The notes under the pieces: model-generated | What the model was told of the DNA's origin: nothing | Database searches by the model: none | The model's input: only the letters and a program-made list of their open reading frames with translations | Position numbers and translations under genes: made by a program | Shown: positions 1 to 10,427 of the stretch, one piece after another | How positions within the stretch are numbered: the first letter of the stretch is position 1 | How the letters are laid out: each line of letters begins with the position of its first letter | Assembly (NCBI GenBank): GCA_035578905.1 | Contig: JAQJVL010000123.1 | Span: 496,001-560,000 of the forward strand | Direction: 5' to 3' | DNA: 64,000 bases | Source: Stictocephala bisonia | Taxonomy: Eukaryota > Arthropoda > Insecta > Hemiptera > Membracidae

Positions 1-289
1 TCATGGTTTTTTCCAAACTAAATAAATCTTAATAAGTTATTTTATACACTCGTTTCATCGTGGGTAGTATTGTCACATTGATGAAAGAACTAACAAGACT
101 ATTATTAAACACATTGTTAATTGGTTTGGTCGAGAAACTCAGCTCAAACTGCTACTACTGCAGATTTGATAATGAAATTCTTCTTTCATTAACTTCATCC
201 ATTGGCTGTAGTTGAATAATTGTCTGTGCCAGTACTAAATATTTTCGTTTCTGTGCAAGTAGTTCAAGAGAGTTAACTGTGCCGTTGTT
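1..289. other. AT-rich sequence, nothing recognised
   Basis: No coding signature, repeat or RNA motif that I can support. The first tandem repeat begins just after it. Confidence 0.6.
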
Positions 290-720
290 CTAGGAACAAC
301 ACTAGCTCGCGAGAACAGGTTATTCTACACCTGCCCTCCGCTCTACCTTTACATCTCCACACTTTGCTGCCCTCTTCTCCAGCCGGAACCAAGCCGTTGT
401 CGAGGTACATCATTAGATCGCGAGAACATGTTAATCAACTCTTGTCCTCTTTTTCTCCACACTTCGCCCTCTTGATCAGCCGAATCCTTATTGTTTTAGA
501 AACATCACTAGCTCGTGAAAACTTGTTACTAGCTCGTGAAAACCTGCCCTCTGCTCAAACTTAGATCTCCATACTTCGCTACCTCTTCTTCAGCCGAAAC
601 ATTGTTGTTCTTATAAGAACATCACTAGCTCGTGAGAACAAGTTACTCTACTCCTTTCCTGTGCTCTACTCTATATCTCCACATTTCTCCAGCCGTGACC
701 TTTCTCCAGCCGTGTTGTGT
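290..720. repeat. Degenerate ~110-120 bp tandem repeat, about four copies
   Basis: Four diverged copies share the blocks CACTAGCTCG(C/T)GAGAAC, TCTCCACACTT and CTTCTCCAGCCG in the same order. Copy lengths vary, and one copy has a short internal duplication of the CTAGCTCGTGAAAAC block near 515-540. The short open frame crossing it is only repeat sequence. It lies just upstream of the hAT-type element. Confidence 0.6.
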
Positions 721-1280
721 TAACATGCGCACAGGGATAAAGCATGTTACTTGCGCAGAACTTTTCTACCTGAGGACCGGATGATTTTAGAAGTGCAGGG
801 TCTAGCCTGATCTGCTCGTTATCTGTCATAATCCTCTGGCCATATCGACTATGCCAGTGTTTCCCAAATGTTCATCAGTTGCGAACCCCCAAAGAAATTA
901 CTTAAACTATCGGGGACCTACTAAACATAATTTGGCTTTCGTATACATTTTGGATTACGTTCTATAAGGACAATGCTTAACTTACTATTATATTTCTTAA
1001 ATATTGTTGCTTATAAAATTGTGTTTGATGTAGGCTCTATTATCTTAAAGCTATTGTAAATACTTACGAAAATGTTTATGCGCAATTCTATAATACAAAT
1101 TACGAAAAAATGCTGTATGGCGTATATTAATTCATCATTCTTATGACAACAATGGAAAGTAACAAATGGTACAGTAAAAGCGTAATTAAGGAAAACTTTA
1201 CCGATGGTGTTTACTTTATTACTAAAAATGTTTGGGAAACATACCTAAATAAAAGCAAAAGCAAGAGTTAGACAAAAATA

Positions 1281-1871
1281 AGATTTTGTAAAAATATGTT
1301 AGTTACTTGTCGTCAATCACTATTTTGTAAAAATAGGTTAGTTACCTTTCGTCAATCACTATTTTGTAAAAATAGGTTAGTTACCTGTCGTCAATCACTA
1401 TTTTGTAAAAATAGGTTAGTTACCTGTCGTTAATCACTATTTTGTAAAAATAGGTTAGTTACCTGTCGTCAATCACTATTTTGTAAAAATAGGTTAGTTA
1501 CCTGTCGTCAATCACTATTTTGTAAAAATAGGTTAGTTACCTGTCGTCAATCACTATTTTGTAAAAATAGGTTAGTTACCTGTCGTCAATCACTATTTTG
1601 TAAAAATAGGTTAGTTACCTGTCGTCAATCACTATTTTGTAAAAATAGGTTAGTTACCTGTCGTCAATCACTATTTTGTAAAAATAGGTTAGTTACCTGT
1701 CGTCAATCACTATTTTGTAAAAATAGGTTAGTTACCTGTCGTCAATCACTATTTTGTAAAAATAGGTTAGTTACCTGTCGTCAATCACTATTTTGTAAAA
1801 ATAGGTTAGTTACCTGTCGTCAATCACTATTTTGTAAAAATAGGTTAGTTACCTGTCGTCAATCACTATTT
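1281..1871. repeat. 39-bp tandem array, about 15 copies
   Basis: The unit is the block ACTATTTTGTAAAAATAGG followed by TTAGTTACCTGTCGTCAATC. Almost all copies are identical; only the first three and one further copy carry single substitutions such as CTTTCG or CGTTAATC. Near-identity points to recent expansion or conversion. It lies wholly inside the hAT-type element. Confidence 0.95.
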
Positions 1872-2499
1872 TCAAATTTCAAGCCTACAACTTTTAAGCC
1901 TTGTTTTTTTTTTGTGTTTTAAAGGTCGTTATCCTAATAGTCAAACACAGAGGCCTAAACACGAATTTACAACACATATAAAACATAAATTATGTTCTTG
2001 ATCAGGTACACGTGTTATTTATATTATTTATTTGTGTTATATACTTGAATGTATGCTGATGTTTATGTATTTTAACATTCCGAAGAGACCATAGATTAGG
2101 CTTATAACAAAATAGAGGCCTTAAAATGGGAACCTTTAATCCTAATCATAGTAATCAACATTTATAACAGGACTGACGACGGCAAGTAACTAACAGTGAC
2201 ATATTATATGACATGAACATACTTGAACATGTTGTGTCCACTGATTAACTCTATCTAGTGAGTAGGATTGAATTTAAATTTGTTATCCAATATTTCTTCG
2301 ATATCAGGTCGCACGTTTGCGACTTTTATATGGAACACTTAAAACATCGCATCATTATGAGCATTAAGACGATTTCGATATTTATTCTTCGTGTAACATA
2401 ATGTTATGGAAGTCTATTCACATGTGTATGTTGTACAAAATGTGTTACATATACAAACGCTTTGAAAGCCTACTTCTTGTGGTTTCGTTGAACTCCCAG

Positions 2500-3200
2500 C
2501 CAACACTTTAACAGTTTTTCATCTTTGTAGAGATTTTTAAGCGTTTGTTTGGCAAGTCAGTAAGTTGGTCTTCTACAATGGTCAACCCTAGCTCCTCAAT
2601 CGTGCGGAGCTTCCACCCCTTTAAGGTGGTGCAATCGGTTTTCATTGTGTTAATTATTTTCCAATTTTATAGTAACAAATACTTAATGTACTTTCCCTTG
2701 AGACAGAAAACATGTAGAGAAAAAGTTGTAAGCAGATTTCTAATCCAACTGTTTTTGGTCTGGTTCAGGAAAATACTCTCTTATTGAAGTTCCTAAGGCC
2801 TTAAGGTGGGCTGATATATCTGCTCTAACATTTTCAGATAACTCCTTAAAGTTAGATTCTAACAGTTTTGAAGGAAAGGGAAGAGATTTTTTTTTGTAAA
2901 TGATTTTTTTAAGTCTTCTGGACTAGATTTCAAACTTTTGGTTTATTGTTTAAACCTTGCCTTCCACTCTAAATATCCGCATAATGCCATTGAAAACTTA
3001 AATTTAGATCATTTAAGTGTCCAAAAATATATGATAAATAGGCAGAATGGAGCGTCGTGTCGCCGTATTGTCAAATTGTTGTCAGAACTACACACCACAA
3101 CTGTACCACGGCCGTCACTGTACTGTATGCCTACTAATGCTTTTCTATTTCATCTGTACGGTCCGTGTTTATTATTAGAATGAGGTTTAGTGAGTGTTAT
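2500..3200 (-). pseudogene. hAT transposase remnant
   Basis: Read on the minus strand, short open stretches resemble hAT transposase, clearest around 2760-2870 (AHLKALGTSIREYFPEP, then a lysine/phenylalanine-rich stretch). Several in-frame stops and probable frameshifts break it, so no functional protein is expected. It lies inside the TIR-bounded element and accounts for its family. The plus-strand frames over this interval have no recognisable content. The family call rests on remembered hAT sequences; the boundaries are approximate. Confidence 0.5.
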
Positions 3201-4025
3201 ATGTTTACTGAAAGTCCAATCTAGTGGACCATAAGTTGCTTTTTTGAGTTTTTTAAATTTAAAATAGTCAATTATGACATTTGAAGATTTGCTTACTTCA
3301 CTGGCCAATTACTAAAAAATTATACAATTTTCCAAAAAAACCAGGTTATGGTCCACTAGAACAGTTCTTCCCCTATCCAATGACACTTCAAGTGTAGCGA
3401 TACGACCAATAATTAGGACCGAATCATTGAAATAGAAACCCATGTTTTGGGGCGATTTTCGTGGAGGGAAACGGCCACCATAAGTGTCACTAGTTCTCTA
3501 AGGATAGTTCTCTAAGGATAGCATCAGTCTCCTTGCGTCCAACAATGACTGAGACTAAAGCATTCACATTTCAGAGTTACTAACTGACGTTCTAATATTG
3601 ACTCGCTTATTTAATATGAAAATATATCACGGGTGTTAAAATTTTAAACTGGTTATATACGATTTATTAAAAAACACAAAGCAGTCTTCAAACTCGCTGA
3701 TAGTAACATAAAACATATTTCCACCAGCAAGTCGCGGACCCCCTAATTGTGCTTTGCAGACCACCTATTGGGAACCACTGGACTTTGCAAAGTTGAGCGT
3801 ACGCCCATTTAAAGTGTTTTAAGGCCAACTTAAAGCTTGTACAGATCCTTGTGCATGTGGCAATTTCAGGATTCACAAAATTCAACTGGGCCTTACGGTT
3901 GGAAGGCCGAACTTGACCAAATTGATATCTCTTGGATTCTGCCATGAAGATTGGTTGAATATTGCCCTACTCAGGTTCTGATGACGGCGTATTAAGGCTT
4001 ATACAGTAACCCCACTTTACCTAAG

Positions 4026-4521
4026 TTTTGGTATTGTAGGGAGCCTGCTCAATTGCTCAGTTTTCAGAGCATTGAAATTAGAAAAGCAAGTGATTCGCAT
4101 TTATAATCGATCCAGTTGAAGTTCAGATAATCTTGCAAGGAAGCACTCAAGGGGCATTCAACTGTTGACCCTGCCAAGTCTCTACATGTTAGAAACAACC
4201 TTATTCTATATGTCTAAATGTGCTATGACAAGTGATCGAGACATACACAAATATGACACACGAGGCAGGAATACCTACCGAACTGGGAGTCACAGGACGG
4301 GAGTTTACGAACACTTGCTCTCACAAACAGGAGTTCGTTTTATCAACAAGTTGCCCAATTCAATTATAAGTGCCCCGACGCCCAAGGCGATAAAAACTCG
4401 TTTGAAACGCTTTTTAGCGTCCCAAGCACTTTACAATGCTGACGAGTGTATGGCTTACGACTGGGTGACCGCACAATCAGAAGACTTGCAACCGGCGCTG
4501 GAAGTGAGTAAATTGGCATAA
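4026..4521 (+). pseudogene. Non-LTR retrotransposon RT, C-terminal fragment
   Basis: The frame contains LEKQVIRIIYNRSS, then one in-frame stop (TGA), then TLPSLYMLETTLFYM, HKYDTRGRN, GVRFINKLPN and a final KTRLKRFLASQALYN block. This order is the usual C-terminal tail of jockey/CR1-like reverse-transcriptase ORFs, which normally contains an LQKRAIRII, a TLPSLYI and an FxNxLPxxI motif. The catalytic YxDD region is absent, so only the 3' end of the element was retained. The stop within the frame marks it as dead. The open part from 4165 encodes about 118 residues and ends at TAA. Confidence 0.75.
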
Positions 4522-4642
4522 TGGATATGGTATGAGTATAAACATAGTATGTTTGACTGGAGCTTCGATGTGGCTTGATTGTTCAAATGTTGGTAATTAT
4601 TATTAATAGCTTTTTAATTAGCATAATACGTGTTGGTACATA

Positions 4643-4925
4643 TACAGTACAAGTAAACGTCACACAACACAAATTTATTACAATATAAGCACAAATTGCA
4701 CAAATATATTACAATACAAGTACAAAATGCACGAATATTATGGTGATCGATTACGATATTCACAAAAGCTTTTGTGAATCCCTCTGGTCTGAGGAAGGTG
4801 AGCGTGGTTCACCGAAATCGATCACCATTATATTTGTGCATTTTGTACTTGTATTGTAATATATTTGTGCATTTTGTGCTTATATTGTAATAAATGTGTG
4901 TTGTGTGACGTTTACTTGTACTGTA
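4643..4925 (+). mobile_element. Palindromic ~283-bp element with hammerhead-like core
   Basis: Arms of about 108 bp (4643-4752 and 4818-4925) are inverted copies of each other. The unpaired middle holds a perfect 20-bp palindrome at 4759-4778 and a hammerhead-like core (see the separate entry). The right half recurs at about 27787-27950 without the left arm, so this is a dispersed element and not a chance hairpin. The right arm contains a tandem duplication of a block starting TTTGTGCATTTTGT. There is no ORF. I infer a non-autonomous relative of Penelope-like or other ribozyme-bearing elements; the family is not proven. Confidence 0.65.
4785..4827 (+). ncRNA. Hammerhead-ribozyme-like motif
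   Basis: CTGAGGA (4789-4795) is followed by a hairpin GGTGA/TCACC (4797-4801 with 4809-4813), then GAAA (4814-4817), a four-base loop TCGA, and TC at 4822-4823. TGGT (4785-4788) can pair with ACCA (4824-4827) as stem I. This matches the CUGANGA - stem II - GAAA - NUH order of hammerheads with a one-pair stem III, the form described for Penelope-like elements. One extra A (4796) separates the core from stem II, which may weaken or abolish activity. The copy at 27.8 kb preserves every core base. Confidence 0.5.
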
Positions 4926-5056
4926 ATTATTATTATTATGACGCTTACAGTTTTCAATAATAATAGTATAACGTTCTGACAATAAAAGATTTGATTTGAT
5001 TGGTTTTGATATGGGATTGAAAATTGTATATAAAATCTAAATATAATTTAAATAAT

Positions 5057-5140
5057 CGTTCGTCAACTCTCAAGTGTGGAGGTTGGAAATACACATAATG
5101 GTAAGAGTATGACAGATGATTACAAACGTTCATCAACTCC
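5057..5140. repeat. Orphan, diverged monomer of the 70-bp satellite
   Basis: The stretch GTCAACTCTCAAGTGTG ... TACACATAATGGTAAGAGTATGA ... TTACAAACGTTCATCAACT aligns along a full unit of the array that starts at 6733, with many substitutions. It sits 1.6 kb outside that array. Confidence 0.65.
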
Positions 5141-6090
5141 TGTCGTGGCCCACTTTACTTTCCCAGAACATCTTCTGGTTCTTTTTCCCTTACGGCTGAA
5201 GGACCAGTGGTCATAGTAGGCCTAACAGTAACGGATGTCTGGTGAAGGCGGCTAGTTAGGGTCTGTCGTGGCCCCACTTTACTTTCACAGATCATCTTCT
5301 GGTCCAAGATCGTGTCGATGTCATCGCCCAAGCCAAACAGCTGTCAGCCGGAGCCTCCGGAAATGGCTTCGAAGCGGATCCCTTCTCTGCGATTGCCTCA
5401 TCACTGTTTAATTCCAGTCTGGGCTGTTGTTTGATTCCTGGAAGGTCCTACATTCCTCTTAACATAATTGAGTCGTAAGGCAATTGTGTCAGGTTAGAGT
5501 CATTTCAAGAGGTTTCAAAGTGGTATGTCATTGAAATGGTTATACAACACAATTTCAAATAACAGAAGAAAAACGATTATTCAAAAAGAAATTATCCTAA
5601 TCTCACTCTTTTGAACAACTTTCACTAGCAAACAAATTCGTCAACTCTCCTTTTAATAAAAAATTCTTTTTATTACTCTTGATTTGCTCATTATTATTTT
5701 TAATCGTATACATACTACAAACACCTTAACAATAAATGGTAAAGAAGTGTTACAGTCGTTACCGATTATTTCTTTCTGACTATAATTTTTGAATTCGTTG
5801 CCCGTTTGACGTGTTTCGTAATTTGAGGGCTTTAAAGAAAATTTAATACAAAATTCCGAAAACTCTTAATTATTTCAATTAGGCTATGTCATATATTTTC
5901 TATACACGAAGCGCTCTTTCTTTATAAATCACATTTAACATGTGTTTACGGAAGTTATATTTTCATTGGAAACTTAAACTATTTTTGATTTTCAATTAAA
6001 ACCACAAACTTTTGAGGGGTTAAACTCTGGAATTTTGGAACTCTGGAACTAACTGACTGTAAAAACACATGTCATTTGTCTGAATTTCCA
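5140..6090. other. Non-coding, short ~124-bp partial duplication
   Basis: A phrase TGTCGTGGC(C)CCACTTTACTTTC occurs at about 5139 and 5263, each time followed by an AGATCATCTTCTGG-like block, so part of this stretch is duplicated in tandem. The rest (5400-6090) is AT-rich with nothing recognised. Confidence 0.5.
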
Positions 6091-6177
6091 CGTCATTGTC
6101 GAGTCTCCGTGTCGCGAAAAAAGACTGGGCCAGAAAAAGACATGTGAATTTTACTGTAAAACTCACATGTCTTTTTA

Positions 6178-6695
6178 CTAAACCTCCATGTCGTCTGAGA
6201 TAAACATCTTATCGTCTGACAGCAATCCTTGCCGTTATAATGCAAAACCCCCATGTCATTTAACTGAACATCCATGTCGTCTGACAGAAACATCTTATCG
6301 TTGACAGCAATCCTTGCCGTTATACAGCAAAACCCCCATGTCATTTAACTGAACATCCATGTCGTCTGACAGAAACATCTTATCGTTGACAGCAATCCTT
6401 GCCGTTATACTGCAAAACCCCCATGTCATTTAACTGAACATCCATGTCGTCTGACAGAAACATCTTATCGTTGACAGCAATCCTTGCCGTTATACTGCAA
6501 AACCCCCATGTCATTTAACTGAACATCCATGTCGTCTGACAGAAACATCTTATCGTTGACAGCAGTCCTTGCCATTATACTGCAAAACCCCCATGTCATT
6601 TAACTGAACATCCATGTCGTCTGACAGAAACATCTTATCGTTGCCGTTATACTGCAAAACCTCCATGTCATTTAACTGAACATCCATGTGGACAG
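6178..6695. repeat. 85-bp tandem array, about six copies
   Basis: The unit includes CCCCCATGTCATTTAACTG, CATCCATGTCGTCTGACAG and CATCTTATCGTTGACAGC. CCCCCATG occurs at 6248, 6333, 6418 and onward at 85-bp spacing. Copies are close to identical in the centre; the left edge (from about 6060) and the right edge are degraded, and the last copy lacks the TTGACAGCAATCC segment. It abuts the 70-bp array. Confidence 0.9.
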
Positions 6696-6732
6696 CATCC
6701 CATTACGAATCCCATTACGTCTGACAGCAAAC

Positions 6733-9700
6733 GTTGGTATGAAGTAGGATCACAACCGTTCGTTAACTTCCATGTATGAGATTGGGAAGTATACATAATA
6801 GTAAGAGTATGAAGTAGGATCACAACCGGCCATCAACTTCCATGTGTGAGATTGGGAAGTATACATAATAGTAGGAGTATGAAGTAGAATCACAACCGGC
6901 CATCAACTTCCATGTGTGAGATTGGGAAGTATACATAATAGTAGGAGTATGAAGTAGGATTACAACCGGCCATCAACTTCCATGTGTGAGATTGGGAAGT
7001 ATACATAATAGTAGGAGTATGAAGTAGGATCACAACCGGCCATCAACTTCCATATGTGACATTTGGAAGTATACATAATAGTAGGAGTATGAAGTAGGAC
7101 CACAACTGGCCATCAACTTCCATGTGTGAGATTGGGTAGTATACATAATAGTAGGAGTGTAAAGTAGGATCACAACCGGCCATCAACTTCCATGTGTGAG
7201 ATTGGGAAGTATACATAATAGTAGGAGTATGAAGTAGGATACAACTGGTCATCAACTTCCATATGTGACATTTGGAAGTATACATAATAGTAGGAGTATG
7301 AAGTAGGACCACAACTGGCCATCAACTTCCATGTGTGAGATTGGGTAGTATACATAATAGTAGGAGTGTAAAGTAGGATCACAACCGGCCATCAACTTCC
7401 ATGTGTGAGATTGGGAAGTATACATAATAGTAGGAGTATGAAGTAGGATACAACTGGTTATCAACTTCCATGTGTGAGATTGGGAAGTATACATAATAGT
7501 AGGAGTATGAAGTAGGATTACAACCGGCCATCAACTTCCACATGAGACATTTGGAAGTATACATAATAGTAGGAGTATGAAGTAGGATTACAACCGGCCA
7601 TCAACTTCCATGTGTGAGATTGGGAAGTATACATAATAGTAGGAGTATGAAGTAGGATTACAACCGGCCATCAACTTCCACGTGTGACATTTGGAAGTAT
7701 ACATAATAGTAGGAGTATGAAGTAGGATTACAACCGGCCATCAACTTCCACGTGTGACATTTGGAAGTATACATAATAGTAGGAGTATGAAGTAGGATTA
7801 CAACCGGCCATCAACTTCCACGTGTGACATTTGGAAGTATACATAATAGTAGGAGTATGAAGTAGGATCACAACCGGCCATCAACTTCCATGTGTGAGAT
7901 TGGGAAGTATACATAATAGTAGAAGTATGAAGTAGGATACAACTGGTCATCAACTTCCATGTGTGAGATTGGGAAGTATACATAATAGTAGGAGTATGAA
8001 GTAGGATACAACTGGTCATCAACTTCCATGTGTGAGATTGGGAAGTATACATAATAGTAAGAGTATGAAGTGGGATCACAACCGGCCATCAACTTCCATA
8101 TGTGAGATTGGGACGTATACATAATAGTAAGAGTATGAAGTAGGATCACAACCGGCCATCAACTTCCATATGTAAGATTGGGAAGTATACACAATAGTAA
8201 GAGTATGAAGTAGGATCACAACCAGCCATCAACTTCCATATGTGAGATTGGGAAGTATACATAATAGTAAGAGTATGAAGTAGGATCACAACCGGCCATC
8301 AACTTCCATATGTGAGATTGGGAAGTATACATAATAGTAAGAGTATGAAGTAGTATCCCAACCGGCCATCAACTTCCATGTGTGAGATTGGTTAGTATAC
8401 ATAATAGTAGGAGTGTAAAGTAGGATCACAACCGGCCATCAACTTCCATGTGTGAGATTGGGAAGTATACATAATAATAGGAGTATGAAGTAGGATACAA
8501 CTGGTCATCAACTTCCATGTGTGAGATTGGGAAGTATACATAATAGTAGGAGTATGAAGTAGGATTACAACCGGCCATCAACTTCCACGTGTGACATTTG
8601 GAAGTATACATAATAGTAGGAGTATGAAGTAGGATTACAACCGGCCATCAACTTCCACGTGTGACATTTGGAAGTATACATAATAGTAGGAGTATGAAGT
8701 AGGATTACAACCGGCCATCAACTTCCATGTGTGAGATTGGGAAGTATACATAATAGTAGGAGTATGAAGTAGGATTACAACCGGCCATCAACTTCCACGT
8801 GTGACATTTGGAAGTATACATAATAGTAGGAGTATGAAGTAGGATTACAACCGGCCATCAACTTCCATGTGTGAGATTGGGAAGTATACATAATAGTAGG
8901 AGTATGAAGTAGGATTACAACCGGCCATCAACTTCCATGTGTGAGATTGGGAAGTATACATAATAGTAGGAGTATGAAGTAGGATTACAACCGGCCATCA
9001 ACTTCCACGTGTGACATTTGGAAGTATACATAATAGTAGGAGTATGAAGTAGGATCACAACTGGCCATCAACTTCCATGTGTGAGATTGGGAAGTATACA
9101 TAATAGTAGGAGTATGAAGTAGGATACAACTGGTCATCAACTTCCATGTGTGAGATTGGGAAGTATACATAATAGTAGGAGTATGAAGTAGGATACAACT
9201 GGTCATCAACTTCCATGTGTGATATTGGGAAGTATACATAATAGTAAGAGTATGAAGTGGGATCATAACCGGCCATCAACTTCCATATGTGAGATTGGGA
9301 AGTATACACAATAGTAAGAGTATGAAGTAGGATCACAACCGGCCATCAACTTCCATGTGTGAGATTGGGAAGTATACATAATAGTAGGAGTATGAAGTAG
9401 GATCACAACCGGCCATCAACTTTCATGTGTGACATTTGGAAGTATACATAATAGTAGGAGTATGAAGTAGGATCACAACCGGCCATCAACTTCCATGTGT
9501 GACATTTGGAAGTATACATAATAGTAGGAGTATGAAGTAGGATCACAACCGGCCATCAACTTCCATGTGTGACATTGGGAAGTACACATAATAGTAAGAG
9601 TATGAAGTAGGAACACAACTGGCCATCAACTTCCATGTGTGACATTTGGAAGTATACATAATAGTAGGAGTATGAAGTAGGATCACAACCGGCCATCAAC

Positions 9701-10120
9701 TTCCATGTGTGAGATTGGGAAGTATACACAATAGTAAGAGTATGAAGTAGGACCACAACCGGTCATCAACTTCCATGTGTGACATTTGGAATTATACATA
9801 ATAGTAGGACTATGAAGTAGGATCACAACCGGCCATCAACTTCCATATGTGAGATTGGGAAGTATACATAATAGTAGGAGTATGAAGTAGGATCACAACC
9901 GGCCATCAACTTCCATGTGTGACATTTGGAAGTATACATAATAGTAGGAGTATGAAGTAGGATTACAACCGTTCGTTAACTTCCACGGATATTAGGATAT
10001 TAGGAAGTTTATATTATACTAAGAGAATGAAGTAAGATTACAACCGTTCGCCAACTTCCACGTGTGATATTAGGACGTATACATAACACTACAAGTATGA
10101 AGTAGGATTACAACCGTTCG
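6733..10120. repeat. 70-bp satellite array, about 48 copies
   Basis: The unit contains GTAGGAGTATGAAGTAGGAT, CACAACCGGCCATCAACTTC and GAGATTGGGAAGTATACATA. Two major variants alternate irregularly (GAGATTGGG versus GACATTTGG), and a 69-bp form reads GGATACAACTGGTCATC. The same variant order recurs 1187 bp apart (7798-8340 versus 8985-9340) and 209 bp apart (7051 and 7260), showing block duplication. Edge monomers carry GTTCGTTAAC where central ones read GGCCATCAAC. The weak minus-strand open frames arise because the unit lacks stops in some frames. Confidence 0.97.
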
Positions 10121-10427
10121 TTAACGCCTTGGTATTATTAATATACGGTTAAATACGATGTATTGGCTTTGTTATTGCTGGTAGAAAATTACAATAAATT
10201 ATGCTTTCTAGATTTCAATTTATTATGATGTAAGAATCTTGTGGACAGACATGGTGACATTCAGAGTATTAACTAAGGAAATTCAACCACAACACACCAG
10301 TTAGCTGAATCTTCAATCAGTGCTGTTTCGCCGAGTTGGGGTTCTTGCGGTTATGTTGTCGGAACACGACGGCGAGAGGTAACGAGCCCCCAATTGCGGA
10401 AGTCCCTCCCTTGCGTAACCACGAGAA
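10121..10427. other. Unique spacer between two arrays
   Basis: AT-rich start, then a more GC-balanced part (10330-10427) containing CGACGGCGAGAGGTAACG. No gene is recognised. It separates the 70-bp and 98-bp arrays. Confidence 0.5.

Larger units (their letters stand above)
855..3780 (-). mobile_element. Non-autonomous hAT-type DNA transposon with decayed transposase
   Basis: The left end reads CAGTGTTTCCCAAATG. The right end, read as its complement, is CAGTGGTTCCCAATAGG, followed on both sides by the 'gcggacc'-type subterminal sequence usual for hAT ends. The flanking 8-mers GACTATGC (847-854) and GACTTTGC (3781-3788) match at 7 of 8 positions, the target-duplication length expected for hAT. 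On the minus strand near 2760-2870 the frame reads like the SAHLKALGTSIREYFPEP block of hAT transposases, but stops interrupt it on both sides. A 39-bp minisatellite has expanded inside the element. Confidence 0.8.

Noticed and set aside
1281..1871. CRISPR-like regular repeat
   Set aside because: Unit and 'spacer' are both identical between copies, the host is a eukaryote, and there are no cas genes; it is a minisatellite.
7043..9756. Minus-strand frames of 60-93 codons with repeated tyrosine-rich peptides
   Set aside because: They arise from the 70-bp repeat lacking stops in two frames; the period is not a multiple of three and there is no gene structure.
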